DNA from: Ciceribacter sp. T2.26MG-112.2
Lineage (GTDB): Bacteria > Pseudomonadota > Alphaproteobacteria > Rhizobiales > Rhizobiaceae
Length of the DNA: 64,000 nt
Direction of reading: 5' to 3'
Assembly: GCF_900492205.1 (NCBI RefSeq)
Contig: NZ_UEYQ01000001.1
Coordinates: 1-64,000 of the forward strand
The position numbers were made by a program, and so were the translations under genes. The notes beneath the pieces are model-generated. The model had not been told where the DNA came from. It searched no databases and saw nothing but the letters and a program-made list of their open reading frames with translations. This document shows positions 8,139 through 18,253 of the stretch, one piece after another; the stretch's first letter is position 1; each line of letters opens with the position of its first letter.

Positions 8139-9446
8139 TTACTCGGCGCGGCCGACGCTTTCGTAGACGAAGCCGTGCTTGCGGGCCTCGGACGGCGTGT
8201 AGATGTTGCGCAGATCGACAAGGACCGGCGATTTCATCATGTTCTTCAGGCGGGCAAGGTCGAGCGAACGGAACTGCTTCCACTCGGTGATGATGACCAG
8301 CGCATCGGCCTCGGCCGCGACCGCATCGACATCGTCGTGGTAGGAGAGTTCCGGCATGACATGGCGGGCCGCCGGCATGCCTTCCGGGTCATGCGCCTTC
8401 AGCGTGGCGCCCTTGTCGAGCAGCGCCTGGACGATCGACAGGGCGGGCGATTCGCGGATGTCGTCGGTGTCGGGCTTGAAGGTCAGGCCGAGGATGCCGA
8501 TCGTCTTGCCGCGCAATTCGCCGCCGACCGCGCGCTCGACCTTGCGGGCCATGGCGCGCTTGCGGGTTTCGTTGATGCCGACGATCGTTTCGATCAGGCG
8601 GATGGGGGCATTGTGGTCCTGCGCGGTCTTGACCAGCGCCAGCGTATCCTTGGGGAAGCAGGAGCCGCCGTAGCCCGGTCCGGCGTTGAGGAACTTCAGC
8701 CCGATGCGGCTGTCGAGGCCCATGCCGCGCGACACGTCCTGGACATTGGCCCCGACCTGCTCGCAAAGATCGGCGATCTCGTTGATATAGGCGAGCTTCA
8801 GCGCCAGGAAGGCGTTGGCGGCATATTTGGTCAGTTCCGCGGTGCGCCGCGAGGTGAACAGGACCGGATGCCTGACCGGATCGAGCGCGCCGTAGACCTC
8901 CGCCATGATCGAGCGGGCCCGGTCGTCGTTCATCCCGACCACGACCCGATCCGGCGCCATGAAGTCGTCGATGGCGGCGCCTTCGCGCAGGAATTCGGGG
9001 TTGGAGACAACGGCCACGTCGGCATCGGGATTGGCTTCGCGGATGATCCGCTCCAACTGGTCGCCGGTGCCGACCGGCACCGTCGACTTGGTGACGATCA
9101 CGGTGAAGCCGCGCACCGCGGCAGCGACTTCGCGCGCCGCGGCGAATACATAGGTCAGATCGGCGTGACCATCGCTCTTGCGCGACGGGGTGCCGACTGC
9201 AAGGAAGACGACATCGGCATTGCCGACCGGTTCGGCAACCTCGGTGGTGAAATGTAGCCGCCCGGCGGAGACGTTCCTGGAAATCAGTTCATCGAGCCCC
9301 GGCTCGAATATCGGCACCTCGCCCCGCTGGAGCTGGACGATCTTCTCGGCCGCCTTGTCGATGCAGACGACATCATGGCCGAATTCCGCCAGGCAGACAC
9401 CCGAAACCAGTCCGACATAACCTGTGCCAATGATCGCAATACGCAC
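8139..9446 (-). CDS. ugd: UDP-glucose 6-dehydrogenase
   Basis: Oxidises UDP-glucose to UDP-glucuronate with two NAD+, supplying uronic acids for capsule, exopolysaccharide and lipopolysaccharide. The 435 residues match the family. Visible are the N-terminal Rossmann motif (IIGTGYVGLVSGVCLAEFGH), the catalytic cysteine block (GPGYGGSCFPKDT near residue 260) and the C-terminal UDP-binding domain (GLTFKPDTDDIRESPAL). The start is GTG at 9446 with a GGAG ribosome-binding site 8 nt upstream. It is monocistronic with its own terminator. The Sinorhizobium orthologue is often called rkpK. Confidence 0.95.
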   Translation of the reverse strand: MRIAIIGTGYVGLVSGVCLAEFGHDVVCIDKAAEKIVQLQRGEVPIFEPGLDELISRNVSAGRLHFTTEVAEPVGNADVVFLAVGTPSRKSDGHADLTYVFAAAREVAAAVRGFTVIVTKSTVPVGTGDQLERIIREANPDADVAVVSNPEFLREGAAIDDFMAPDRVVVGMNDDRARSIMAEVYGALDPVRHPVLFTSRRTAELTKYAANAFLALKLAYINEIADLCEQVGANVQDVSRGMGLDSRIGLKFLNAGPGYGGSCFPKDTLALVKTAQDHNAPIRLIETIVGINETRKRAMARKVERAVGGELRGKTIGILGLTFKPDTDDIRESPALSIVQALLDKGATLKAHDPEGMPAARHVMPELSYHDDVDAVAAEADALVIITEWKQFRSLDLARLKNMMKSPVLVDLRNIYTPSEARKHGFVYESVGRAE

Positions 9447-9765
9447 GCCCAGACTCCATTTGGCTCTAAAGGCTGCAAGTGTTTCCGTTCGCTATTCTTG
9501 CCGATCTACATGAGGATCGCAGAATTGCGGAAGCAAGAATCCATGGCAGCTCATGCCTTGAATTAAAATTTATTGTTTTCCGGAGAGATGCTTACCGCAT
9601 TGCAAAACGAAAACCAAGAGCTTCGATCGCGCAAACCGCGGCAGCGCGCTACAAGATCATTCAGCTCGATGGGAGCTCGATCAAACATGGACTCGCAGTC
9701 GCCCGACGCGGTCTGTGCAACGCTTTTCGATCTCAGAGCATGCTTGCCGGTTTCGGGACACGCAA
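9447..9765. other. Intergenic region upstream of ugd
   Basis: About 320 bp between ugd and the terminator of the PRC-barrel gene. It must hold the ugd promoter on the minus strand. An AT-rich patch (AATTAAAATTTATTG, near 9560) is the most promoter-like part. No convincing ORF, RNA gene or clear regulatory palindrome was seen. Confidence 0.5.
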
Positions 9766-9790
9766 AGGCCCCCGCGCCTGGCGGGGGCCT
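9766..9790 (-). terminator. Strong GC hairpin after the PRC-barrel gene
   Basis: A perfect 10-bp inverted repeat (AGGCCCCCGC / GCGGGGGCCT) with a 5-nt loop, followed on the minus strand by TTT. It lies 31 bp after the PRC-barrel stop. Confidence 0.7.
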
Positions 9791-9820
9791 TGTATTCCTG
9801 GGTAGTCCTGGTGGGATCGA

Positions 9821-10210
9821 TCAGATCCAGTAGGGCGGAACGCCGTAGTAGTCGTAAACCGAACGGCCGTTATCGCGATACCAGTCCTGACTGTCGTCCC
9901 GCAGACGCGGAGCGCGCTCGATCTGCTCTCGGGTAAGGTCGATGCGATAACCGTCGAGCGATTCATCGAAGGTCAGCTTTTCCCACGGCAGAGGATAATA
10001 GTCGTCACCAATGCCGAGAAAGCCGCCGAAGCTCAGCACCGCATAGGCAACACGACCGCCGCGCTTTTCGAGAATGATCCGCTTGACCGAACCGATGCGC
10101 TCTCCATCGACACCATAAACGGCAGTGCCGTCGACCTTGTCGCTGGCGATCAGGGACGGCGTGTCCTTCACGTAAGGATCGCGGTTCATTGCTTGAGAAT
10201 TCTGATGCAT
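9821..10210 (-). CDS. PRC-barrel domain protein
   Basis: A 129-residue cytoplasmic protein with one PRC-barrel domain at about residues 20-85 (SDKVDGTAVYGVDGERIGSV, then VAYAVLSFGGFLGIGDDYY), the fold shared with RimM and photosynthetic reaction-centre H subunit. Stand-alone PRC-barrel proteins are common in rhizobia and often stress-induced, but their function is not established. The C-terminus is rich in Asp, Arg and Tyr. The start at 10210 has an ideal AGGAGG six bases upstream, better than the internal ATG at codon 8. It is divergent from the acyl-CoA ligase gene. Confidence 0.85.
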   Translation of the reverse strand: MHQNSQAMNRDPYVKDTPSLIASDKVDGTAVYGVDGERIGSVKRIILEKRGGRVAYAVLSFGGFLGIGDDYYPLPWEKLTFDESLDGYRIDLTREQIERAPRLRDDSQDWYRDNGRSVYDYYGVPPYWI

Positions 10211-10333
10211 GCTGCACCTCCTCTTTCTGGTGTGGCGATGGGAGGGAAACGGCCGGCCGGGGTGAAAGTTCCGAATTTACAGGCGGAGGAACCGGTGCCG
10301 GCGGGCCAGAGCGAGGCGGCAACGCAGGGATTA

Positions 10334-10349
10334 TTGACGCTTACGTCAA
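10334..10349. promoter_or_regulatory. Palindromic operator upstream of the acyl-CoA ligase
   Basis: TTGACG-CTTA-CGTCAA is a perfect 6-bp inverted repeat with a 4-nt centre, followed by TATATAGA at 10353-10360. TTGACG can serve as a -35 box, so a bound protein would block the promoter. The sequence resembles operators reported for LiuR-type MerR regulators of acyl-CoA and branched-chain amino acid genes; that link is an inference and no such regulator is in the window. Confidence 0.5.
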
Positions 10350-10471
10350 GGTTATATAGAGCTAGCCACTTGAACCGGAATGCCAAAGGCTTAAGCTCAC
10401 TTGAAGCATCTGGGAGGATGAATGCCCGCCGCGCAGGCGGACATTTCAATGGTCGTCGGGAGGGGAATACA

Positions 10472-12187
10472 TTGACGGACACAACGAACCGCCTGAGCGG
10501 GCGGGCAAGTGAAAAGATCTGGCTCACTTCATATCCCCCTTCGGTGCCGGCGGACATAGCGCCCCATGCGCATCCGTCGCTCGGCGCGCTGTTCGAAGCG
10601 AGCTGCGCCACCTATGCCGATCGCATAGCCTTCTCCAGCATGGGCCGGGGAATGACTTTCCGCGAACTGGAGATCCAGTCGCGCAAGGTCGGCGCCTGGC
10701 TCCAGGCCAAAGGTCTGGTCAAGGGTGACCGCGTCGCGGTGATGACGCCGAACATCCTGCAGAACCCGGTCGCGGTCTACGGCATCCTCCGGGCGGGCCT
10801 CACGGTCGTCAACGTCAACCCGCTCTACACGCCGCGCGAACTGCAACATCAGTTGGTGGACTCAGGTTCCAAGGCGATCATCGTGCTGGAAAACTTTGCC
10901 GGCACGGTACAGCAGGTGCTGCCCAATACGCCGGTCAAGCATGTGATCGTCGCCACCATGGGCGACATGCTGGGCTTGAAGGGCCACATCGTCAATTTCG
11001 TCGTGCGCAAGGTGAAGAAGCTCGTTCCGGCCTGGTCGATCCCGGGACACACCAGCTTCAAGGCGGTTCTCTCCGAGGGCGCCCGCCAGACGCTGAAGCC
11101 GGTCGACGTGGTCGCGAGCGACGTTGCGTTCCTGCAATATACCGGAGGCACGACCGGCGTATCCAAGGGTGCGACGCTGACCCATGCCAACCTGCTCGCC
11201 AACAAGCAGCAGATCGCCATCTGGCTCGAGGCGGCCTTCGCGATCAAGGGCCGGCCGGAGGTCATGACCTTCATCTGCGCCCTGCCGCTCTATCATATCT
11301 TCGCACTCACCGTGAATTCGCTGATGGGGATCGCCACCGGCAGCCATAATGTGCTGATCGCCAATCCCCGCGACATTCCCGCCTTCGTCAAGGAACTGCA
11401 GAACCACAAGGCGCATATCTTCCCCGGCCTCAACACGCTGTTCAACGCGCTGATGAACAATCCGGACTTCAAGAACCTCGATTTCTCCTCGCTGTTGCTG
11501 GTGCTCGGCGGTGGCATGGCCGTGCAGCGGCCGGTGGCGGAACGCTGGCTGGAAATGACAGGCTGCCCGATCACCGAGGGCTACGGCCTTTCGGAAACCT
11601 CGCCGGTCGCCACCGTCAATCGTCTCGACAGCACCGAATTCAGCGGTATGATCGGCCTTCCCCTGCCCTCGACGGATATCGAGATCCGCGACGAGGACGG
11701 CGCCACGCTGCCGATCGGCGAAGTCGGCGAAATCTGCATTCGCGGCCCCCAGGTGATGGCCGGTTACTGGCAGCGCCCCGAAGAGACGGCCAAGGTCATG
11801 ACCGATGACGGCTTCTTCCGCTCGGGCGACATGGGCATGATGAACGAGGGTGGCTACGTCAAGATCGTCGACCGCAAGAAGGACATGATCCTGGTATCGG
11901 GCTTCAACGTCTATCCGAACGAGATCGAGGAAGTGGCGGCGATGCATCCGGGCGTGCTCGAATGCGCGGCGATCGGGGTGCCGGATTCGCATTCCGGCGA
12001 AGCGGTGAAGATCTTCGTCGTCAAGAAGGATCCGGCGCTGACCGAAGCCGATCTCAAGGCGCATTGTGCCGCGAACCTGACCAATTACAAACGTCCGCGC
12101 TTCATCGAGTTCCGCAGCGAGTTGCCGAAGTCGAATGTCGGCAAGATCCTGCGGCGCGAACTGCGCGACAGCGAGCCGGCCAAGTAA
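10472..12187 (+). CDS. fadD: Long-chain fatty acid-CoA ligase
   Basis: Adenylate-forming enzyme that activates fatty acids to acyl-CoA for beta-oxidation or lipid synthesis. From the TTG at 10472 it is 571 residues. Motifs: ATP/AMP P-loop YTGGTTGVSKGA, the A5 motif GYGLSETSP, the hinge block RSGDMG...DRKKDMILVSG, and the C-terminal catalytic lysine in PKSNVGKILRREL. The frame stays open upstream to 10193, overlapping the divergent gene. The TTG has a GGGAGGGG ribosome-binding site at good spacing and the family homology starts just after it, so longer forms are unlikely. ATG 10418 is an alternative. Confidence 0.88.
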   Translation: MTDTTNRLSGRASEKIWLTSYPPSVPADIAPHAHPSLGALFEASCATYADRIAFSSMGRGMTFRELEIQSRKVGAWLQAKGLVKGDRVAVMTPNILQNPVAVYGILRAGLTVVNVNPLYTPRELQHQLVDSGSKAIIVLENFAGTVQQVLPNTPVKHVIVATMGDMLGLKGHIVNFVVRKVKKLVPAWSIPGHTSFKAVLSEGARQTLKPVDVVASDVAFLQYTGGTTGVSKGATLTHANLLANKQQIAIWLEAAFAIKGRPEVMTFICALPLYHIFALTVNSLMGIATGSHNVLIANPRDIPAFVKELQNHKAHIFPGLNTLFNALMNNPDFKNLDFSSLLLVLGGGMAVQRPVAERWLEMTGCPITEGYGLSETSPVATVNRLDSTEFSGMIGLPLPSTDIEIRDEDGATLPIGEVGEICIRGPQVMAGYWQRPEETAKVMTDDGFFRSGDMGMMNEGGYVKIVDRKKDMILVSGFNVYPNEIEEVAAMHPGVLECAAIGVPDSHSGEAVKIFVVKKDPALTEADLKAHCAANLTNYKRPRFIEFRSELPKSNVGKILRRELRDSEPAK

Positions 12188-12213
12188 AGCGGCGCTTCAG
12201 GGAGCCACGACAG

Positions 12214-12248
12214 ACGCCCGGAATTGCCAAGTGCAGTCCGGGCGTTTT
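12214..12248 (+). terminator. Terminator of the acyl-CoA ligase gene
   Basis: Perfect 8-bp stem CGCCCGGA (12215-12222) and TCCGGGCG (12237-12244) followed by TTTT, 27 bp after the stop codon. Confidence 0.8.
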
Positions 12249-12311
12249 CATGCGCTTGATCGCCAGCGCCGCCCAGAATAGGGTCGCCTTCATCTCCGCC
12301 AAATCAGGGAC

Positions 12312-13937
12312 ATGAAGATGCAGGCAATCATCGACAAGCTCACGAGCACCGCCGCGGCCACCCGGGCCGAGGATCTGCGCGCCGCCTTTGCCGCTGACAA
12401 CCAGCGCTTCACCCGATACAGCGCCGCGCTCGACGACCTGCTGATGGACTATTCCAAATGCGCGGTGAACGACGAGATCATGGTCCTGCTCGAAGAGCTT
12501 TGCGCCGGCGTTGCCGAAAAGCGCGAGGCGATGTTTGCCGGTGAGTCGATCAACTTTACCGAGGGACGTGCCGTCCTGCACACCGCCTTGCGCAACAGGT
12601 CGAACGCGCCGGTCATGGTCGACGGCCGCGACGTCATGCCCGAGGTCAATGCCGTGCTTGCCGCCATGGGCCGCTTCGCCGAAGGGATCCGCTCGGGCTC
12701 ACTCACGGGCTCGACCGGCAAGGCGATCACCGATGTGGTCAATATCGGAATCGGCGGTTCCGACCTGGGCCCGGTGATGGCGACGCTGGCGCTCGCCCCC
12801 TTTCATGACGGCCCGCGCCTGCACTTCGTCTCCAATGTCGACGGCGCCCATATCGCCGACACGCTGAAGATCCTTTCCGCCGAGACGACGCTGTTCATCA
12901 TCGCCTCCAAGACGTTTACGACGATCGAGACCATGACCAATGCGCAGACGGCGCGGCGGTTCGTTGCCGAAAAGCTCGGCGAGGCCGCGGTCGGCAAGCA
13001 CTTTGCCGCCGTCTCGACCGCATTGGACAAGGTCGCCGCCTTCGGCATCGACCCCGAGCGCGTGTTCGGCTTCTGGGACTGGGTCGGCGGGCGCTATTCG
13101 ATCTGGTCGGCGATCGGCCTGCCGCTGATGATCGCCATCGGCGAAGACGACTTCGGGCGCTTCCTCGACGGCGGCCATGCGATGGACCAGCATTTCCGTC
13201 ACGCGCCATTCGAAAAGAACCTGCCCATGCTGCTCGGCGCGATCGGCGTCTATCACCGCAATGTGCTCGGCTACCAGACGCGCGCAATCCTGCCTTACGA
13301 CCAGCGACTGTCGCGCTTTCCCGCCTATCTGCAGCAGCTCGACATGGAATCGAACGGCAAGAGCGTCACCATAGACGGCAAGCCGGTGGCCGGCAGCTCC
13401 GGCCCGGTGGTCTGGGGCGAGCCCGGCACCAACGGCCAGCACGCCTTCTACCAGCTGATCCACCAGGGGACGAGCGTCATCCCGGCCGAGTTCCTGATCG
13501 CCGCACGAGGCTTCGAACCGGAGCTGCGCCACCAGCACGAACTGCTGATCGCCAATTGCCTGGCGCAGTCCGAAGCCCTGATGAAAGGGCGCACTCTCGC
13601 CGAGGCCAGGGCCCAGCTGACCTCCAAGGGCATGGACGAGGAGAAGGCCGATTTCATCGCCCCACACCGGGTGTTCTCCGGCAATCGTCCGTCGATCACC
13701 TTCGTCTACGACCAGCTGACGCCCTATACGCTCGGTCGGCTGATCGCGCTCTACGAGCACCGCGTATTCGTCGAGGGGGTGATCTTCCGGATCAATTCCT
13801 TCGACCAATGGGGCGTGGAACTCGGCAAGGAACTGGCGACCGGGCTTTTGCCGGTGATCGAGGGGAAGGTGGCCGCGACCGGGCATGACAGCTCGACCGC
13901 CGGCCTCGTCGCGACCCTGCTCTCGAGGGCGAAATAA
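12312..13937 (+). CDS. pgi: Glucose-6-phosphate isomerase
   Basis: Interconverts glucose 6-phosphate and fructose 6-phosphate. At 541 residues it is a full-length bacterial PGI. Motifs: [12 protein letters not shown] (phosphate-binding loop), [32 protein letters not shown], the catalytic glutamate region [11 protein letters not shown], and the C-terminal signature around [12 protein letters not shown]. It lies alone between the ligase terminator and a convergent fructokinase gene. Rhizobia mainly use Entner-Doudoroff glycolysis, so PGI here likely works toward gluconeogenesis and polysaccharide precursors; fructokinase next door would feed it from fructose. Confidence 0.97.
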   Translation: MKMQAIIDKLTSTAAATRAEDLRAAFAADNQRFTRYSAALDDLLMDYSKCAVNDEIMVLLEELCAGVAEKREAMFAGESINFTEGRAVLHTALRNRSNAPVMVDGRDVMPEVNAVLAAMGRFAEGIRSGSLTGSTGKAITDVVNIGIGGSDLGPVMATLALAPFHDGPRLHFVSNVDGAHIADTLKILSAETTLFIIASKTFTTIETMTNAQTARRFVAEKLGEAAVGKHFAAVSTALDKVAAFGIDPERVFGFWDWVGGRYSIWSAIGLPLMIAIGEDDFGRFLDGGHAMDQHFRHAPFEKNLPMLLGAIGVYHRNVLGYQTRAILPYDQRLSRFPAYLQQLDMESNGKSVTIDGKPVAGSSGPVVWGEPGTNGQHAFYQLIHQGTSVIPAEFLIAARGFEPELRHQHELLIANCLAQSEALMKGRTLAEARAQLTSKGMDEEKADFIAPHRVFSGNRPSITFVYDQLTPYTLGRLIALYEHRVFVEGVIFRINSFDQWGVELGKELATGLLPVIEGKVAATGHDSSTAGLVATLLSRAK

Positions 13938-13973
13938 CCGCGCGGCAAGAATGACGGGTGTCGGAGGCTCGCG

Positions 13974-14903
13974 TCAGACGAGGCCGATTTCGTCTGCATA
14001 GGGCGGGTTGGCGCCGGCGCGCGAGACCGTGACGGCGGCCGCCCTGGCGCCCAATTCGAGGGCGGAGCGAACCGCCGCCTCGTCCAGATTGGCGACCTTG
14101 GCCTTCGTCAAGAGACCCTGGCGCTTCAGCGATGCCAGGATGCCCGCATCGAAGGTATCGCCGGCTCCGACCGTATCGACCACTTCGACCCGCTGGCTCG
14201 GCACGGAGACCTTGAAGCGCTCGGTATAGCCGGTCGCACCGTCCGCGCCGCGGGTGATGACGACCAGCTTCGCGCCCGTCTCCAGCCAATGCCGGGCCAG
14301 ATCGTCATGGCTGCCGGACAGGCCGAACCATTCGAGATCCTCGTCGGAGAACTTGAGGATGTCGGACATGGCCGCCATGCGGTTGATCCGGGCCATGTGC
14401 GCCGCCTTGTCCCTGATGAAGCCGGGCCGGATGTTGGGATCGAGGGAGATGACGCGGGTTTGATACTCGCGCGCCATCAGCGCTTCGTAGGTCGAGCCGC
14501 AGGGCTCGGGGATGAGGCTGATCGCGCCGAAATGCAATGCCTCGCAATCCGCGCCCAGCACCGGAAGATCGGCGGGCGAAATCATCCGGCCGGCGGTGTT
14601 TTCGTCATAGAAGGCATAGCTTGCATGGCCGTCGACCAGTTTGACGAAGGCGATCGTCGTCGGCCTGGACGACGTCGCGCAGAAACGGAAGTCGACCCCG
14701 CTCGACGTCAGGGTATCGCGCAGGATGTCGCCCATCATGTCGTCGGAAAGGCCGGTGAAGAAGCCGGTCGGGATGCCGAGCCGGCCAAGGGCGATCGCCG
14801 TGTTGAAGATGGCGCCGCCGGCGTAAGGGGCAAAGGCCCGCTCACCCCGTGTCGATTCGCGCGGCAACATGTCGATCAGCGCTTCTCCACAACACAAGAT
14901 CAT
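13974..14903 (-). CDS. frk: Fructokinase (PfkB-family sugar kinase)
   Basis: A 309-residue PfkB/ribokinase-family kinase, probably ATP:fructose 6-phosphotransferase. It opens with ILCCGEALIDMLP and shows the first PfkB pattern (FAPYAGGAIFNTAIALGRLG) and the catalytic second pattern DTVGAGDTFDAGI near residue 250, with the catalytic Asp. The ATG at 14903 follows GGGAGAA at good spacing. It lies 83 bp after pyrE in the same direction and may be co-transcribed. Fructose specificity rests on family resemblance and on pgi nearby; other hexose substrates are possible. Confidence 0.87.
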   Translation of the reverse strand: MILCCGEALIDMLPRESTRGERAFAPYAGGAIFNTAIALGRLGIPTGFFTGLSDDMMGDILRDTLTSSGVDFRFCATSSRPTTIAFVKLVDGHASYAFYDENTAGRMISPADLPVLGADCEALHFGAISLIPEPCGSTYEALMAREYQTRVISLDPNIRPGFIRDKAAHMARINRMAAMSDILKFSDEDLEWFGLSGSHDDLARHWLETGAKLVVITRGADGATGYTERFKVSVPSQRVEVVDTVGAGDTFDAGILASLKRQGLLTKAKVANLDEAAVRSALELGARAAAVTVSRAGANPPYADEIGLV

Positions 14904-14986
14904 TCGACCGTTCTCCCGATATGTCCCGTAGCCGGAATGGATTTCAATCGATTTAATCCATCCTGCATGAAAATGCCAGCCCCGTA

Positions 14987-15679
14987 TCAGCCGAGCGAAG
15001 ACACCCCGCCATTGCGGCCGGACCAGGCGAGCGGCGCATCGAGGAAGGCCTCGACCTCGGATAGCGTCTTGTCGTCGAACAGCTTGCGCTCGCGGGCGAC
15101 GGCCAGCACGTTGCGCCAGGTGGCGATGTGGTGGAGGGTGACATTGCCGTTGGTGAAGCGCTCCTCGGCCTCCGGAAAGATGCCATAGTAGAAGAGGGCG
15201 ATGCCATGATCGACGACGCCGCCGGCGGCGCGGATCGCATCGATGAACTTGAACATGCTGCCGCCCGCCGTCGTCAGGTCCTCGATCACCAGGACACGTG
15301 CACCTTCCGGCATATGGCCTTCGATCTGGGCGTTGCGACCGTGACCCTTCGGCGCCTTGCGCACGTAGATCATCGGCAGGCCGAGCCGTTCGGCGAGGAA
15401 GGCGGCAAAGGGAATGCCGGCCGTCTCGCCGCCGGCCACGACGTCGAACTGCTCGAAGCCGGCATTGCGCATCACAGTGGCGGCAGCGAAATCCATGATC
15501 GCCGAGCGAATGCGCGGATAGGAGATCAGCTTGCGGCAATCGATATAAACCGGGCTCATCATGCCGGAGGACAGCTTGTAGGGCTTGTCGGCGGAAAAAT
15601 GCACCGCCTTGATCTCCCACAGCATCTTCGCCATCAATTCCGCCATGACGGCGGGTTCGGGAAAGGTCGTCTGGATCAT
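14987..15679 (-). CDS. pyrE: Orotate phosphoribosyltransferase
   Basis: Transfers ribose 5-phosphate from PRPP to orotate in pyrimidine synthesis. 230 residues from the ATG at 15679, which has AGGAG six bases upstream; the frame stays open further upstream but without family similarity. The PRPP-binding motif is [14 protein letters not shown] near residue 130. The flexible loop is [14 protein letters not shown]. The opening lacks the extra domains of fused OMP synthases. pyrC (16046-17083) lies just upstream in the same orientation, separated only by a convergent small membrane gene. Confidence 0.95.
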   Translation of the reverse strand: MIQTTFPEPAVMAELMAKMLWEIKAVHFSADKPYKLSSGMMSPVYIDCRKLISYPRIRSAIMDFAAATVMRNAGFEQFDVVAGGETAGIPFAAFLAERLGLPMIYVRKAPKGHGRNAQIEGHMPEGARVLVIEDLTTAGGSMFKFIDAIRAAGGVVDHGIALFYYGIFPEAEERFTNGNVTLHHIATWRNVLAVARERKLFDDKTLSEVEAFLDAPLAWSGRNGGVSSLG

Positions 15680-15886
15680 TTCGGCTCCTGTCGCGTTACG
15701 GCATCCGAAAGCGGCCAATAGCAGCAACGCGGCGCACTGGCCAGCGCCACCGGCCATGGCGGCGGCCTCATCCGCACGAATCTTAACGCCTGCGAGGAAC
15801 AGGAGTTGCGTTCCGCCTTCGACAGGGCACCATTGGTCCCCCTCGCCCACCCATCAAGACGAACACTGGAAACAGGAAGAACGAAC

Positions 15887-16042
15887 ATGAACGCCATCGC
15901 CATTCAACCGCTGATCGCACTGATTGCCGGCATTCTCATCCTGATCATGCCGCGCCTGCTCAATTACGTGATCGCGATCTATCTGATCATTGTCGGCGTG
16001 ACCGGGCTTTGGCCGAACCTGACGAGCGGGCTCAATCTCTAA
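15887..16042 (+). CDS. DUF3096 small membrane protein
   Basis: A 51-residue protein that is almost entirely two hydrophobic helices (IQPLIALIAGILILIMP and LLNYVIAIYLIIVGVTGLW) with a short turn. This matches the DUF3096 family of tiny inner-membrane proteins of unknown function. The ATG at 15887 has AGGAAG seven bases upstream. It is transcribed toward pyrC and its stop is only 3 bp from the pyrC stop. Confidence 0.8.
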   Translation: MNAIAIQPLIALIAGILILIMPRLLNYVIAIYLIIVGVTGLWPNLTSGLNL

Positions 16043-16045
16043 TCT

Positions 16046-17083
16046 TCAGTTCACGTCCCAGAACAAGTCGAACATCGGATCGAAGACGGTCACCGGACCG
16101 GCTCCGGTCTCGATCTTTGCCGGATAGGACACCGGCGTGTCGCGCCGCACCAGCGTGATCGTATCCTCGTTGGGAGCAAGGCCGTACCAGGCCGGACCGT
16201 TCAGCGAGGCAAAGGCCTCGAGCTTGTCGAGCGCGTTTTCCTGTTCGAAAACATGGGCCAGACAGCTCATCGTGTTGATCGAGGTGTAAATGCCGGCGCA
16301 GCCGCAGGCGCATTCCTTCAAGGGATCGACGTGGGGTGCGGAATCGGTGCCGAGGAAGAAACGGCGATCCCCGGAAGTCGCGGCGGCCCGCAGCGCCAGA
16401 CGATGGCTCTCGCGCTTGGCGACCGGCAGGCAATAGTAGTGCGGCTTGATGCCGCCAACCAGGATGGCATTGCGGTTGATGATCAGATGGTGGGTGGTGA
16501 TCGAGCCGGCAATGTTGCGCTCGGCCGAGCGGATATAGTCGATGCCGTCCGAGGTGGTCACGTGTTCCATCGTCACCTTCAAGTCCGGCAGACGCCGGCG
16601 CAGCGGATCGAGCACGGTATCGATGAAGACCTTTTCGCGGTCGAAGATGTCGACCTCGGGCGTCGTCACTTCGCCATGGACGCAGAGCGGCAGGCCGATC
16701 TTCGCCATGCGTTCCAGCACCGGCATGGCCTTTGCCATGTCGCGCACGCCGCCGTGGGAGTTGGTGGTGGCGCCGGCGGGATAGAGCTTCACGGCGGTGA
16801 CGAGACCACTCCTTGCGCCCTCCTCCACATCGTCCGGGCTCGTGTCCTCGGTGAGGTAGAGGGTCATCAGCGGCTCGAAGCGGTCGCCCTTCGGCAGGGC
16901 CGCCATGATGCGGTCGCGATAAGCCTTCGCATCCGCCGTCGTGACGACCGGCGGCACGAGGTTGGGCATGATGATGGCACGGGCGAAATGCCGGCTGGTA
17001 TCGCCGATCACGCCTTCGAGCATGGCGCCGTCGCGCAGATGCAAGTGCCAGTCATCGGGGCGGCGGATGGTGATCGAGCGCAT
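16046..17083 (-). CDS. pyrC: Dihydroorotase (class II)
   Basis: Zinc enzyme cyclising N-carbamoyl-aspartate to dihydroorotate. 345 residues, the size of the E. coli-type homodimeric enzyme. Metal ligands are visible: HLHLRDG near residue 15, the carboxylated lysine in [12 protein letters not shown] near 100, the histidines in CVHGEV and EHVTTSDG, and the catalytic Asp in LGTDSAPH near 250. The ATG at 17083 has GGAGG seven bases upstream. It lies between the HD-GYP gene and pyrE. The convergent DUF3096 gene separates it from pyrE, so a single pyrC-pyrE transcript would include antisense to that gene. Confidence 0.96.
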   Translation of the reverse strand: MRSITIRRPDDWHLHLRDGAMLEGVIGDTSRHFARAIIMPNLVPPVVTTADAKAYRDRIMAALPKGDRFEPLMTLYLTEDTSPDDVEEGARSGLVTAVKLYPAGATTNSHGGVRDMAKAMPVLERMAKIGLPLCVHGEVTTPEVDIFDREKVFIDTVLDPLRRRLPDLKVTMEHVTTSDGIDYIRSAERNIAGSITTHHLIINRNAILVGGIKPHYYCLPVAKRESHRLALRAAATSGDRRFFLGTDSAPHVDPLKECACGCAGIYTSINTMSCLAHVFEQENALDKLEAFASLNGPAWYGLAPNEDTITLVRRDTPVSYPAKIETGAGPVTVFDPMFDLFWDVN

Positions 17084-17150
17084 GACAAAACCTCCGGGCA
17101 TGGTCGGTGGCCCGCAGATAGCATGTTCTCGGATCGGATCAAACCTGCCT

Positions 17151-18236
17151 TTAGGCGACCTTGCCGGAAAGGGCAGCCAGCGTCCGTTCCGCTTCCTCCA
17201 GCTGCTCGCGCCGGTCGTTCTCCATGATGGCCTTGATCTTCGGCAGGGCACGCTCGAAGGCGGCGACGCAGTCCGGATCGAACTGGGTGCCGGCGCGACC
17301 GAGGATATGTTCCACCGTGCGCTCGAAAGACCATGCCGGCTTGTAGGGTCGCTCGGTCGTCAGGGCGTCGAAATTATCGGCGATGCACACAACGCGGCCG
17401 GAGATCGGGATCACCGTGCCGGCCAGGCGGTTCGGGTAACCCTGGCCGTCCCAGCGTTCGTGATGGCTGGCGGCGATTTCCGATGCGAGTTGCAGCAGTG
17501 AGGAATGCGAGCGGGCGAGGATGTCGCTGCCGATCTGCGCATGCGCCTGCATCTGCCGGTACTCGGCCTCGGTCAGGCGCCCCTGCTTGAGGAGCACGGT
17601 GTCCGGCATCGCCACCTTGCCGATGTCGTGCATCGGCGCCGCTAGGCGGATGTCGTTGCAGAACTGTTCAGGCAGACCGAGCTCGAGCGCGATCGCCTCG
17701 GAATAGGCGGCCACCCGCAGGGTGTGGCGCGAGGTCTCCGGATCCTTGTAGCCGGCGGCAAGCGTCAGGCGGTGGATGATCTCCTGCTCGCGCTGGCGCA
17801 GTTCGAAGACCGCCCGGTCGACCTCGCGGCGCAACCATTCGGCCTGGTCGGCGAGCTGGCGGCGGGCCCGGGCGAGCGACACGATGTTCTGCACGCGCGC
17901 CTGGAACTCGACCGGGTTGATCGGCTTTGTCAGGAAATCGATGGCACCGGCATTGAGTGCCGCCATGCGCGTCGTCATGTCCTTGTCGGCCGTGACGAAG
18001 ATCACCGGAACCTGGGCATATTTCTCGAAACGGACGATCTCGGTGAAAAGCTCGACGCCATTATAGACCGGCATCTGGTAGTCGATGATCGCGATGTCGA
18101 AATCGAGTTCCGGAAGAGCGGACAGAACCGCATCGGGACTGGCGAAAGCGAGCGCCTCGCAGTTTTCCAGCTTGCCGACGAGTTTCGTCAACAGCTTCAG
18201 GTTGGTGCTGTTGTCATCCACCAGCAAAATACGCAT
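17151..18236 (-). CDS. Response regulator with HD-GYP c-di-GMP phosphodiesterase domain
   Basis: 361 residues. An N-terminal receiver ([10 protein letters not shown], phospho-acceptor Asp in IAIIDYQMP, Lys in [11 protein letters not shown]) is followed by a short coiled linker and an HD-GYP domain. The domain retains the HD pair ([13 protein letters not shown]), the second His block ([16 protein letters not shown], with GYP intact) and the downstream [16 protein letters not shown] motif, so it is expected to hydrolyse c-di-GMP. The ATG at 18236 has GGAGG five bases upstream. It lies 17 bp after the hybrid kinase gene and is the last gene of the four-gene operon; the kinase Hpt domain is the likely phosphodonor. 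Confidence 0.92.
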   Translation of the reverse strand: MRILLVDDNSTNLKLLTKLVGKLENCEALAFASPDAVLSALPELDFDIAIIDYQMPVYNGVELFTEIVRFEKYAQVPVIFVTADKDMTTRMAALNAGAIDFLTKPINPVEFQARVQNIVSLARARRQLADQAEWLRREVDRAVFELRQREQEIIHRLTLAAGYKDPETSRHTLRVAAYSEAIALELGLPEQFCNDIRLAAPMHDIGKVAMPDTVLLKQGRLTEAEYRQMQAHAQIGSDILARSHSSLLQLASEIAASHHERWDGQGYPNRLAGTVIPISGRVVCIADNFDALTTERPYKPAWSFERTVEHILGRAGTQFDPDCVAAFERALPKIKAIMENDRREQLEEAERTLAALSGKVA

Positions 18237-18253
18237 AGACGCCTCCTTCACTC

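Noticed and set aside
10193..10471. N-terminal 93-codon extension of the acyl-CoA ligase
   Set aside because: It overlaps the divergent PRC-barrel gene start and the palindromic operator, and has no family similarity; the TTG at 10472 has a good ribosome-binding site.
13974..15620. Apparent 548-codon fusion of an unknown domain with fructokinase
   Set aside because: The upstream half is pyrE read in a wrong frame; fructokinase has its own ATG and ribosome-binding site at 14903.
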